In this document: positions 52,724 to 60,159 of the stretch, piece by piece | How the letters are laid out: each line of letters starts with the position of its first letter | How positions within the stretch are numbered: the stretch's first letter is position 1 | Source: Solirubrobacteraceae bacterium | Lineage (GTDB): Bacteria > Actinomycetota > Thermoleophilia > Solirubrobacterales > Solirubrobacteraceae | DNA: 64,000 nucleotides | Direction: 5' to 3' | Assembly: GCA_016463765.1 (NCBI GenBank) | Contig: JAEMQS010000009.1 | Coordinates: forward strand, 29,468 to 93,467 | The notes under the pieces: model-generated | Seen by the model: only the letters and a program-made list of their open reading frames with translations | Told to the model about the DNA's origin: nothing | Database searches by the model: none | Program-made: the position numbers and the translations under genes

Positions 52724-54772
52724 ATGCGCCGCGTCCTGCCCGTTCTCGCGCTTTTGGCAGTGCTTGCCGGCGCCGCGCCCGCCCTGGCGGCGCCCCAGCC
52801 GGAGGTGCGGGTGTTCGTCGGGGCGAAGATCCCATCCGAAGAGCTGCGCGGCGCCCGCGTCAACGCCGCAGGCAAGGGCGTCATCGTCCGTGTCGCACCC
52901 GGCAAGGACCGTGCGAGCGGGAAGGTGCAGACCGTCGGCACCTTCACCCCGAACCCCGCCCAGCTCACCGCGATCCGCGCCGCCGCGAAGGGCGTCTACG
53001 CCAACGCGAAGGTCACGGTCCCGAAGGTCCGCGGAGAGATGTACGCGGCCGTCACGGTGAAGATCGGGACGAAGGAGCGGACGGCCCTGGGCATGCACGG
53101 GATCTCGCCGCAGATGAAGGCGCTGCTCGACGCGCTCAACGTCGTGCTGCCGCCGGCGCGCCAGCTGCCCGTGCCCGAGGGGCTGGTCGCCACCGCGGCC
53201 TTCTCTCCGCCGGAGGCGAAGTGCCCTGCCGGCGAGACGGCGACGACGGCGTCGCGTGAGGTCTCGCTGAAGGACGCCGCGAAGGCCGGGATGGTCAAGC
53301 TCGCCAGCAAGGGCAAGATCAGCGGGGACGGCGTGAAGGTCGAGGGCACGTGGAAGCCGATCAAGGCCCCGGTCAAGCTGCGCTTCAACATCGAGTTCAT
53401 CGACAGCGGGCCGAACCCGGGCGCCCCCACGCCGTCGGCGGTCGCCGGCGCCATCGAGGGCCAGCTCAACGGCAAGCTGAAGTTCAAGGGGCAGCCGGTC
53501 AAGGTCGACGTGGTCGCCAAACGGCGCTCGAGCACCGAGGCGCCGACCCCGTGCTTCCACCAGATCTACTTCTACCCCGAGCGAGGTGTGCGCGACTACG
53601 TCGACGGGCTCGACGGCCTGACCAACCCGCAGCCGCAGGGCGGCCAGTGGAACTACGGCGGCGCGAACGACGCGGTGAGCTGGGCCCACGAGACCATGCA
53701 CCTCGCGGGGCTCGACGACCAGTACCGCGACTTCTTCCAGGTCGGCGGCAAGGAGTACCCGGTGCCCTCGTCGGTCAACAGCGAGGACAGGGAGGCGCTG
53801 AAGAAGTGGGCGGAGTCCAAGGGGCTGGACGTCAACGCCGGCAAGCTGCACTCCATCCCGCACAAGGGCCACGAGAACGACCTGATGGGCAGCGCGCAGG
53901 CCGGGTTCAACGTCCCGGAAGGCGCGCTGGCGAAGATCTGGGCGCTGTCGGCGAAGACGGTCGACATCCACGGCGAGCCCGGCGACATCCTGCTGAACAA
54001 GAACCCCGCCCACCAGAACCTCGGCGTCGGCGCGGCGTTCGACATGAGCGTCAAGCCCGGGAAGCCCGCGGTGAAGGAGGGCATGGTCGCCTACTGCATC
54101 GACCTGCAGGACAAGGGGCCCGCGGTGGGCGACGTCTTCGACGTGCTGGGCAACGCCGCCGAGCGCCCCGAGCCCGGGATGGCCGAGCTGGCGCGGGTGC
54201 TGCGCCACGTCGACAGCCTCCAGCAGCGGCTGCTGGAGGAGGTGTCGGGCGCGCAGCTCGCCGTGTGGCGCGTCACGAACGAGAGCGGCGCGGCCTCGTA
54301 CTCCGCGACGGTGGACGCGATCCTCGCGGCGGCGCAGGTCCCGCCCAACGTGGACTTCGGCACCCCGCACTTCGAAACGCCGAACCCCGGGGTGCCGGAG
54401 ACCACGAGCATCACCAACGGCGCGATCGACCCGACGGTGGGCACCGACCCCGCGGTCGCCGCGGAGATCGAGCGCCAGGCGGTCGCGCCGAAGCCGAAGC
54501 TCGCCCGGCTGGCCATCGGCCCCCGGCGGATCACGAGCGCCACGCGGGTCCTCACGGTGACGTTCGAGCTGAGCGGCGCGGGCGACCGGGTGCGCGCCCG
54601 GGTGTTCCAGCGCGGCCGGCGCAAAGCGCTGCGCACGACGAAGCTGCGCACCGTGGAAGCGGGGGCGACGAGCTTCGCGCTCGTCGTGCCGAAGCTCTCC
54701 CCGGGCTCCTACAGCGTGCGGCTCAGCGGCCGCTTCGGGCAGAGGACGGTGCGGTTCACCGTCAGCGGGTGA
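52724..54772 (+). CDS. Secreted metzincin-like metallopeptidase with probable Cys-Gln thioester domain
   Basis: 682-residue exported protein. The signal peptide is MRRVLPVLALLAVLAGAAPALA. The central part holds HETMHLAGLDD: His322, Glu323, His326 and Asp332 fit the HExxHxxGxxD zinc site seen in snapalysin-like metzincins, and NDLMG with Met388 could be the Met-turn. After about 55 residues comes VAYCIDLQDKG with Cys458 and later GAQLAVWRVTNES with Gln511. This C ... Q-L-A-x-W spacing and context match the thioester domains of Gram-positive surface proteins, which bind host or surface amines covalently. The last 120 residues look like a basic Ig-type domain. The 3' end overlaps the convergent RTX gene by 11 bases. 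Confidence 0.75.
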   Translation: MRRVLPVLALLAVLAGAAPALAAPQPEVRVFVGAKIPSEELRGARVNAAGKGVIVRVAPGKDRASGKVQTVGTFTPNPAQLTAIRAAAKGVYANAKVTVPKVRGEMYAAVTVKIGTKERTALGMHGISPQMKALLDALNVVLPPARQLPVPEGLVATAAFSPPEAKCPAGETATTASREVSLKDAAKAGMVKLASKGKISGDGVKVEGTWKPIKAPVKLRFNIEFIDSGPNPGAPTPSAVAGAIEGQLNGKLKFKGQPVKVDVVAKRRSSTEAPTPCFHQIYFYPERGVRDYVDGLDGLTNPQPQGGQWNYGGANDAVSWAHETMHLAGLDDQYRDFFQVGGKEYPVPSSVNSEDREALKKWAESKGLDVNAGKLHSIPHKGHENDLMGSAQAGFNVPEGALAKIWALSAKTVDIHGEPGDILLNKNPAHQNLGVGAAFDMSVKPGKPAVKEGMVAYCIDLQDKGPAVGDVFDVLGNAAERPEPGMAELARVLRHVDSLQQRLLEEVSGAQLAVWRVTNESGAASYSATVDAILAAAQVPPNVDFGTPHFETPNPGVPETTSITNGAIDPTVGTDPAVAAEIERQAVAPKPKLARLAIGPRRITSATRVLTVTFELSGAGDRVRARVFQRGRRKALRTTKLRTVEAGATSFALVVPKLSPGSYSVRLSGRFGQRTVRFTVSG

Positions 54773-56267
54773 TCCGCTCGCAGCTGCTGCCCAGCACCTC
54801 GTCGAAGCGGTCGAGGTGCACGGTGTCAAACCCGCTGCCGCAGCGCACGCGGTCGCGGGTGCCGTCGACGAGGTTGACGATGTCGTTGCCCGGGCCGGCG
54901 TTGACGCGGTCGCGGTTCATGCCGCCCCAGATGCGGTCGTTCCCCGGGCCGCCCTTGATGACGTCCCGGCCGCGGTCCCCGGTGATCCGGTCCCCGCCGC
55001 TGCCGCCGTAGATGCGGTCGTTGCCCTTGCGGCCGGCGATGACGTCGCGACCCGGCCCGCCGGACAGCGCGTCGGCGCCGGCCTGACCCTCGAGGACGTC
55101 GTCGCCCTCCTCGCCGAAGACGCGGTCGTTGCCCGACCCACCGAGGAGCTTGTCGTCGCCGGCGCGGCCGTAGACCCAGTCGGCGCCGCCCATGGCCATG
55201 ATCTTCTCCGGCCCGTTCGTCCCGAGGATCCTCTGGGGTGCACGATTGCCCGTGATGAGGCGCAGGCCGTCGTAGCCGGGGTCGCGCGGGGGAGACGCGG
55301 CAACCGTCACGCGCTCGCATCCGCGCACCGGCGTCCCGCTCAGGTCCGCCGCGTCGAGCAGGACGGTGTCGTCGCCCGGGCCGCAGTCGATGCGGGCGTC
55401 GGCGAGCTCGTCGTGCTCGTCGGCGGTGTACGCGTCGCCGTCGGTCGGCGCGGGAACGAGGTCGACCGCGTTGACCACGTCGTCGCCGTCACCGGCGATG
55501 AAGGTGTCGCGACCCGGGCCGCCCTCGAGCCGGTCGTTCCCGGTGCCGCCGCGCATGCTGTCGTTGCCGCGGCCGCCGGCCAGCACGTCGTTGCCGCTGT
55601 CGCCGCGCAGGGAGTCCTTGCCGCTGCTGGCGACCACGCGGTCGTCGCCGGGGCCGCCGCGCAGGATGTCGCTGCCGCTGCCGCCGAGGATCTCGTCGTT
55701 CCCGCCGTCGCCCCACAGCCGGTCCGTCGCGTTGCCGCCGGAGATCCAGTCGTCGCCCGGGCCCCCGCGGGCGCGGTCGTGGCCGAACTCCATGGAGATG
55801 CGGTCGCGGCCGTTGTCGCCCCGCGCGCGGTCGTTGCCCGGGCCGGCGCGGACCACGTCGTCGCCCGGGCCGCCGCGCAGCCGGTCGTCGCCGGTGCCGC
55901 CGGAGAGGAGGTCGCTGCCGTGGCCGCCCCACAGGCGGTCGTCGGCCGATTCGCCGTGGAGGCGGTCGCGGCCGCTGTTGCCGCTCAGGCGGTCGCGGTC
56001 CGAGCCGCCCAGCAGGCGGTCGTTCCCGGCGCCGCCGTGCAGGTGGTCGCGCGAGCGCTGGCCGCGCAGGCTGTCGCTGCCGCCTCGGCCCCACAGCCGG
56101 TCCGGACCGGAGGTCCCGAGCAGCAGGTCGCGTCCGGGGCCGCCGCTGGCGCGGGCGACGGCGTCGCCCGCCTTGGCCCGGACGACGCGCAGTTCGGCGG
56201 CCGATGCCGGGACGGCGGAGAGCGCCGCGGCGGCGAGGGCGGAGACGATGGCGAGACGACGGGCCAC
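54762..56267 (-). CDS. Secreted RTX-repeat calcium-binding protein
   Basis: 501-residue exported protein. A signal peptide (MARRLAIVSALAAAAL ... ASA) is followed by two blocks of glycine/aspartate nonapeptide repeats (about residues 42-250 and 350-475). They are of the GGxGxDxLx type, for example GGAGNDRLLGG and GGPGDDWISGG, which fold as calcium-filled beta rolls. A non-repeat segment with a Cys pair (about 275-340) separates the blocks. No hemolysin, protease or lipase domain is attached, so this is a bare RTX protein, perhaps a matrix or adhesion component. The repetitive DNA is coding, in frame throughout. The GTG start is likely but its ribosome binding site is weak. Confidence 0.88.
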   Translation of the reverse strand: MARRLAIVSALAAAALSAVPASAAELRVVRAKAGDAVARASGGPGRDLLLGTSGPDRLWGRGGSDSLRGQRSRDHLHGGAGNDRLLGGSDRDRLSGNSGRDRLHGESADDRLWGGHGSDLLSGGTGDDRLRGGPGDDVVRAGPGNDRARGDNGRDRISMEFGHDRARGGPGDDWISGGNATDRLWGDGGNDEILGGSGSDILRGGPGDDRVVASSGKDSLRGDSGNDVLAGGRGNDSMRGGTGNDRLEGGPGRDTFIAGDGDDVVNAVDLVPAPTDGDAYTADEHDELADARIDCGPGDDTVLLDAADLSGTPVRGCERVTVAASPPRDPGYDGLRLITGNRAPQRILGTNGPEKIMAMGGADWVYGRAGDDKLLGGSGNDRVFGEEGDDVLEGQAGADALSGGPGRDVIAGRKGNDRIYGGSGGDRITGDRGRDVIKGGPGNDRIWGGMNRDRVNAGPGNDIVNLVDGTRDRVRCGSGFDTVHLDRFDEVLGSSCERITR

Positions 56268-56315
56268 GCTTCTACCTTCGACGCGCCGGCGGCGGAGTTG
56301 AGGGCAGCTGGACGC

Positions 56316-57392
56316 TCAGTGCGCCGGGGCGTACGCGGGATCGTGCTCGTGCTGGCGGAAGAAGTCGACGAACGCGCCCACGTACGAGCTGAACGGCGGG
56401 CACGACACGCCGTGCGGCGCCAGCAGCTCCGCCGTGCGCGTGCCGTCGTAGCGCACCGCATGGTTGAGGTAGCGCAGGGACTCGGGCGGAATGCCGCCGA
56501 CGATCGCGCGGATCGGCTTGACCGACAGCGCGAGTTCCAGGCTCGGGAGCCACGTCGGCAGCTTCGGCGGCCGGCCCGCGTAGACCTCCGACAGCAGCTC
56601 GACGAGGGACGCGGCGGGCAGCGGCTGGGGGTCGACGAGCTGGAGCGTCTCGCCCTTCGTCTCCTCGATCTGCGAGCCGACGGCGAGGGCGTCGATGATG
56701 AAGTCGACGGGAACCGCGTTGAACGGCGCGTCGGCGCGACCCATCTTCATGAGCGGGAGGCCGTAGCGCGCGAACGAGCTGATCGCCCGCAGGATGAAGT
56801 ACGGGCCGTCGAACTTCTGCGTCTCGCCCGTGCGCGAATCGCCGACGACGATCCCCGGCCGGAAGACCGTGGTCGGGACGTGGTCCATCGACTCGCGCAC
56901 CAGGACCTCGGCGGCGAACTTCGTGGACTCGTAGAAGTTCTTGAACTCCTGGCCCTGGTCGAGCTCGGACTCCAGGACGAGCCCATTTCGCAGGCCGGCG
57001 ACGTAACACGTCGAGACGTAGTTGTGGCGCTTGAGGTTCGGGCACTGCTCGCAGAACGCGATGACGTGCCGGGTCCCCTCGATGTTGACCTTGCGGGCGA
57101 TCTCCTCGCCCACGGCCAGGTCGTAGACCGCGGCGAGGTGGAAGACGTCCACGACCTCGCCCGCCAGTTCGGCGTAGCGGTCGGCGGACAGGCCGAGCTT
57201 CGGGTCGGTGATGTCGCCCTCGAGGATCTCGACGCGGTCGCCGCCGGGCAGGCCACTCGCGACCTCGCGGGCCCGGGACGCCATGCGCGGCTCGACGAGA
57301 CAGACGACGCGCAGGTCGGCGCGGTCGTCGAGCAGACGCGCCACGAGGCGCGTCCCGAGGAACCCGGGGAACCCGGTCAGGAGTGTGGTCAC
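56316..57392 (-). CDS. Extended SDR / fatty acyl-CoA reductase-like protein
   Basis: 358-residue NAD(P)-dependent extended SDR of the male-sterility type. It has TGFPGFLG at residues 5-12, EILEGDITDPKLGLS, VFHLAAVYDL, VSTCYVAG, FYESTKFAAE with the Tyr-x-x-x-Lys pair, and FRPGIVVGDSRTGE. Similar proteins reduce fatty acyl-CoA to alcohols or act on related lipids. The GTG start has GAAAGG about 8 bases upstream. It is divergent from a FadR-type regulator next to an alcohol oxidase gene, which supports fatty alcohol or aldehyde metabolism, an inference. Confidence 0.85.
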   Translation of the reverse strand: MTTLLTGFPGFLGTRLVARLLDDRADLRVVCLVEPRMASRAREVASGLPGGDRVEILEGDITDPKLGLSADRYAELAGEVVDVFHLAAVYDLAVGEEIARKVNIEGTRHVIAFCEQCPNLKRHNYVSTCYVAGLRNGLVLESELDQGQEFKNFYESTKFAAEVLVRESMDHVPTTVFRPGIVVGDSRTGETQKFDGPYFILRAISSFARYGLPLMKMGRADAPFNAVPVDFIIDALAVGSQIEETKGETLQLVDPQPLPAASLVELLSEVYAGRPPKLPTWLPSLELALSVKPIRAIVGGIPPESLRYLNHAVRYDGTRTAELLAPHGVSCPPFSSYVGAFVDFFRQHEHDPAYAPAH

Positions 57393-57489
57393 GTCAAGGG
57401 CCTTTCGAGAATCGCGCGGTCCGGAACGGGACGGAGGACCTGCAGCACCGGCGCAGCGTAATGACCTTTGCGACGCGGCGGTAGGACGA

Positions 57490-57541
57490 GAGTTCGGAAG
57501 TCTCTGGTACTGTGACCAACCTCCATGAGTCTTCCGAACTC
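57490..57541. promoter_or_regulatory. Probable operator pair of the FadR-type regulator
   Basis: Two 15-base arms (57490-57504 and 57527-57541) are inverted repeats of each other with one mismatch, each centred on TTC-N-GAA. They flank the -10 element, and the second arm covers the first codons of the regulator gene, so autorepression is likely. Confidence 0.6.
57508..57513 (+). promoter_or_regulatory. -10 element TACTGT of the 57525 gene
   Basis: TACTGT lies 11 bases before ATG 57525, between the two operator arms. Confidence 0.5.
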
Positions 57542-58220
57542 TGGCCTGGTCTCCGATCGGGTCTTCGACGATCTCCTGCGCCGCGTCCTGACGGGCGACG
57601 TCCTCGCGGGCGAGCGGCTGCCGACCCAGCGCCAGCTCGCCGCCGACCAGGGGGTGACGCTGTCCTCCCTGCGGGAAGCGCTCAAGCGGCTCGAGCAGAT
57701 GGGCCTGCTCGACGTGCGCCACGGCGACGCGACGTACGTGCGCGACTGGCGCGAGCACGGGACGCTGGACGTGCTCGGTCACCTCCTGCTCGGCTCCGGC
57801 GGCCTGGACGCCGACGTGCTGCGCGACGTGCTGGAAGCGCGCTCGCTGACCCTGCGTGAGATCGCCGGCCTGGCCGCCACGCGCGGCGACGCCAACGACG
57901 ACCGGCTCCTCACCCGCCTGGCCGACGACGTGGCCGCCGCGCAGGACATGGCGCAGGCCACCGCGGCCGACTACGCGTTCTTCGCCGCGCTGGCGAAGGC
58001 CTCGCGCAACATCGTCTTCGTCCTGCTGCTCAACGCGATCGGGGACGTGTATCTGCCGCAGGCCCAGGCGGTTCCGGTCGCGGCGAGCCACGCCGAGCTG
58101 GCGCCCCTCTACACGCAGGTCGCGGGGGCCGTCGCCGCGGGCGACCCGGCCGCGGCGCGCCGCGCGGCGTGGGACCTGGCAGAGCGCCAGCGGCTCAGCG
58201 TCCTGGAGCTGCTCGGATGA
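57525..58220 (+). CDS. GntR-family (FadR-type) transcriptional regulator
   Basis: 231-residue repressor-like protein. The N-terminal winged helix (about residues 12-78) has LPTQRQLAADQGVTLSSLREALKRLEQMGLL and the wing VRHGDATYV. The C-terminal all-helical ligand domain (about 90-231) is of the FadR/FCD type that senses acyl-CoA or organic acids. It is followed without gap by the small partner protein and the GMC oxidase (ATGA and GTGA overlaps), so it heads the operon it probably controls. An inverted-repeat operator surrounds its own promoter and may also serve the divergent SDR gene. Confidence 0.88.
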   Translation: MSLPNSGLVSDRVFDDLLRRVLTGDVLAGERLPTQRQLAADQGVTLSSLREALKRLEQMGLLDVRHGDATYVRDWREHGTLDVLGHLLLGSGGLDADVLRDVLEARSLTLREIAGLAATRGDANDDRLLTRLADDVAAAQDMAQATAADYAFFAALAKASRNIVFVLLLNAIGDVYLPQAQAVPVAASHAELAPLYTQVAGAVAAGDPAAARRAAWDLAERQRLSVLELLG

Positions 58221-58636
58221 ATGCGCTCAGTGGCCGCGAGGCGTCCATCGCCGCGTGCCTGTGCGACACCGTCGTGGCGCCGGCCGGCGGTCTGCCGCCC
58301 GTCGCGCAGACGGACGCGATCGCGGCGCTCGACACCACGCTGTCCAGCGGCCCCGCCATCACGCGGCTCGGCCTGCGGGCCCTGCTGATGGGCCTCGAGC
58401 TCGTCCCACTCGCCCTCGGCGAGGGCGCCCGGATGCGGCGGCTGACGGCCGCCCGCCGCATCGTCGTCCTGGACCGCCTGCGTCGCGGCCCGCTCGCGGG
58501 CGCGATGCAGGCCCTCGACGCCGTGCTGGCGTTCTCGTACTTCGGCGACGCCGAGGTCATGCGCCGCCTGGGCTACGACGCCGAGATGAACGCCGCCCGC
58601 GGGCGGGCGCTGCGCGACGCCGAGGGACGCTGGTGA
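58217..58636 (+). CDS. Small protein encoded with GMC alcohol oxidase (possible small subunit)
   Basis: 139-residue, largely helical protein. It overlaps the regulator stop (ATGA) and the GMC oxidase start (GTGA), so all three are translationally coupled. It contains SGREASIAACLCDTVVAP, which resembles the start of gluconate-2-dehydrogenase subunit 3-like or fatty-alcohol-oxidase N-terminal segments, and FSYFGDAEVMRRLGYD near the end. I infer a partner or detached N-terminal domain of the oxidase. There is no signal peptide; the two Cys in ACLCDT stand out. Confidence 0.78.
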   Translation: MNALSGREASIAACLCDTVVAPAGGLPPVAQTDAIAALDTTLSSGPAITRLGLRALLMGLELVPLALGEGARMRRLTAARRIVVLDRLRRGPLAGAMQALDAVLAFSYFGDAEVMRRLGYDAEMNAARGRALRDAEGRW

Positions 58637-60129
58637 AGGTCGCGGGGGAGACCGTCGCGGGCGCCGAGCTGGCGGGCGAGCGCATCGTCACGTTCGACGC
58701 GTGCGTGATCGGCACGGGCGCCGGGGGCGCGCCCGTCGCGGCCGAGCTCGCGGCGGCGGGCCTGCGGGTCGCGATGCTCGAGGAAGGGGCCTGGCACGAC
58801 GCCGACGACTTCTCCGCCCGCCCGCGCGACATGGCCCCCCGGCTGTACCGCGACGGCGGGCAGAGCGTGACGATCGGCGACCCGCCGATCGTCCTGCCCA
58901 CCGGCCGCGGCGTCGGCGGGACGACCCTCATCAACAGCGGGACGTGCTTCCGGACGCCCGCGCACGTGCTCGAACGGTGGCGCGAGGACGACGGCCTGAG
59001 CGCCCTCACCGAAGAGGAGCTGGCGCCGGTGTTCGACGACGTCGAGGCGACCATCGGCGTCGCCGAGGTGCCGGCGGACCTGGCGGGCGAGAACGCGGCG
59101 ATCGTCCGTCGCGGCGCCGAGCGGCTCGGCCTCTCCGGCGGCTACCTGCGGCGCAACGCCCGCGGGTGCGTGGGCTCCGGCGTGTGCGCGTTCGGCTGTC
59201 CCGCAGGCGCCAAGCAGCACACCGGCGTGACGTTCGTTCCCCGCGCGTGGGAGCACGGCGCCGTGCTGTTCACCGACGCCACGGTGCGCGACCTCGTACG
59301 GCGCGGTGACCGCGTCACGGAGGTCGTCGCCTCCACGAGCGCGGGCGGGACGCTGCGCGTGCGCGCGGACGTCTTCGTCGTGGCGTGCGGCACGATCGGC
59401 ACGCCGCTGCTGCTGCGCCGCAACGGCCTCGGGACCGCGTCGGGCCAGCTCGGCCGCAACCTGTCGATCCATCCCGCGAGCGCGGTGCGCGCGCGGATGG
59501 ACCACGAGGTCCGGATGTGGGAGGGCGTGCCCCAGTCCTACTACGTCGACGCGTACGCGGCCGACGGCATCATGCTCGAGGGCATCGCCGCACCGCCCGA
59601 CCAGGCCGCGATGGCGACCCCGCGGGCGGGGGCCGTGCTGCGCGACCTCATGCTCGACGTCCGCCGCAGCGCGTCGTTCGGGGTCATGGTCACCGACGAG
59701 GGGCGCGGCGCCGTGCACAGCGTCCTCGGGCGGCCGGTGCTGCGCTACGACCTGCATCCCGGTGACGCCGCGCGCTTCCAGCGGGGGTTCGCCCATCTCG
59801 CCGAGATCTTCTTCGCGGCGGGTGCCCGCGAGGTGATCGTGCCGGTCTCGGGCCTGCCCGCGCTGCGCGATCGCGATGTCGAACCGCTGCTTCGCGCGCG
59901 CGTGCGTCCGCGCGACCTGAAGCTCATGGCGTTCCACCCGCTCGGGACCGCGAGGGCGGGGGCCGATCCCGAGCGCTCGGTGGTCGACGGCGACCTGCGC
60001 GTCCACGGGCTGGCGAACCTCTTCGTGGCCGACGGCAGTGTCGTGCCGTCGTCCCCGGGTGTGAACCCGCAGCTGACGATCATGGCGCTGGCGACCCGCG
60101 CGGCCCGCCTGATCGCGGCGCGCGGCTGA
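58633..60129 (+). CDS. GMC-family FAD oxidoreductase (long-chain alcohol oxidase-like)
   Basis: 498-residue flavoenzyme of the glucose-methanol-choline family. The FAD loop is VIGTGAGGAPVAAEL near residues 25-39. LPTGRGVGGTTLINSGTCFR binds FAD/substrate. The Cys-rich GCVGSGVCAFGCPAGAKQ is typical of the fatty alcohol oxidase branch. The C-terminus has FHPLGTARAG with the catalytic His and PGVNPQLTIMALA. It would oxidise primary or long-chain alcohols to aldehydes. The GTG start overlaps the previous stop; a longer open frame to 57856 is only composition. It has no signal peptide and is probably cytoplasmic or membrane-bound. Confidence 0.9.
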   Translation: MKVAGETVAGAELAGERIVTFDACVIGTGAGGAPVAAELAAAGLRVAMLEEGAWHDADDFSARPRDMAPRLYRDGGQSVTIGDPPIVLPTGRGVGGTTLINSGTCFRTPAHVLERWREDDGLSALTEEELAPVFDDVEATIGVAEVPADLAGENAAIVRRGAERLGLSGGYLRRNARGCVGSGVCAFGCPAGAKQHTGVTFVPRAWEHGAVLFTDATVRDLVRRGDRVTEVVASTSAGGTLRVRADVFVVACGTIGTPLLLRRNGLGTASGQLGRNLSIHPASAVRARMDHEVRMWEGVPQSYYVDAYAADGIMLEGIAAPPDQAAMATPRAGAVLRDLMLDVRRSASFGVMVTDEGRGAVHSVLGRPVLRYDLHPGDAARFQRGFAHLAEIFFAAGAREVIVPVSGLPALRDRDVEPLLRARVRPRDLKLMAFHPLGTARAGADPERSVVDGDLRVHGLANLFVADGSVVPSSPGVNPQLTIMALATRAARLIAARG

Positions 60130-60147
60130 TCCCTCAGGACGGTTTGG

Positions 60148-60153
60148 CAGACT
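60148..60153 (+). promoter_or_regulatory. Possible -10 element CAGACT of glpD
   Basis: CAGACT, a variant of TANNNT, lies 6 bases before GTG 60160. Confidence 0.4.
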
Positions 60154-60159
60154 GGACGG

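Noticed and set aside
54800..56150. Dense short DNA repeats resembling a CRISPR or satellite array
   Set aside because: The repeats are in-frame glycine/aspartate nonapeptide codons of an RTX protein; there are no constant repeats with unique spacers. No CRISPR or cas gene was found in the window.
57856..60129. A 757-codon frame that could suggest a fusion upstream of the GMC oxidase
   Set aside because: Its first 260 codons are Arg/Pro/Ser-rich shadow sequence lying over the regulator and small partner genes. The oxidase has a proper GTG at 58633 overlapping the previous stop (GTGA).
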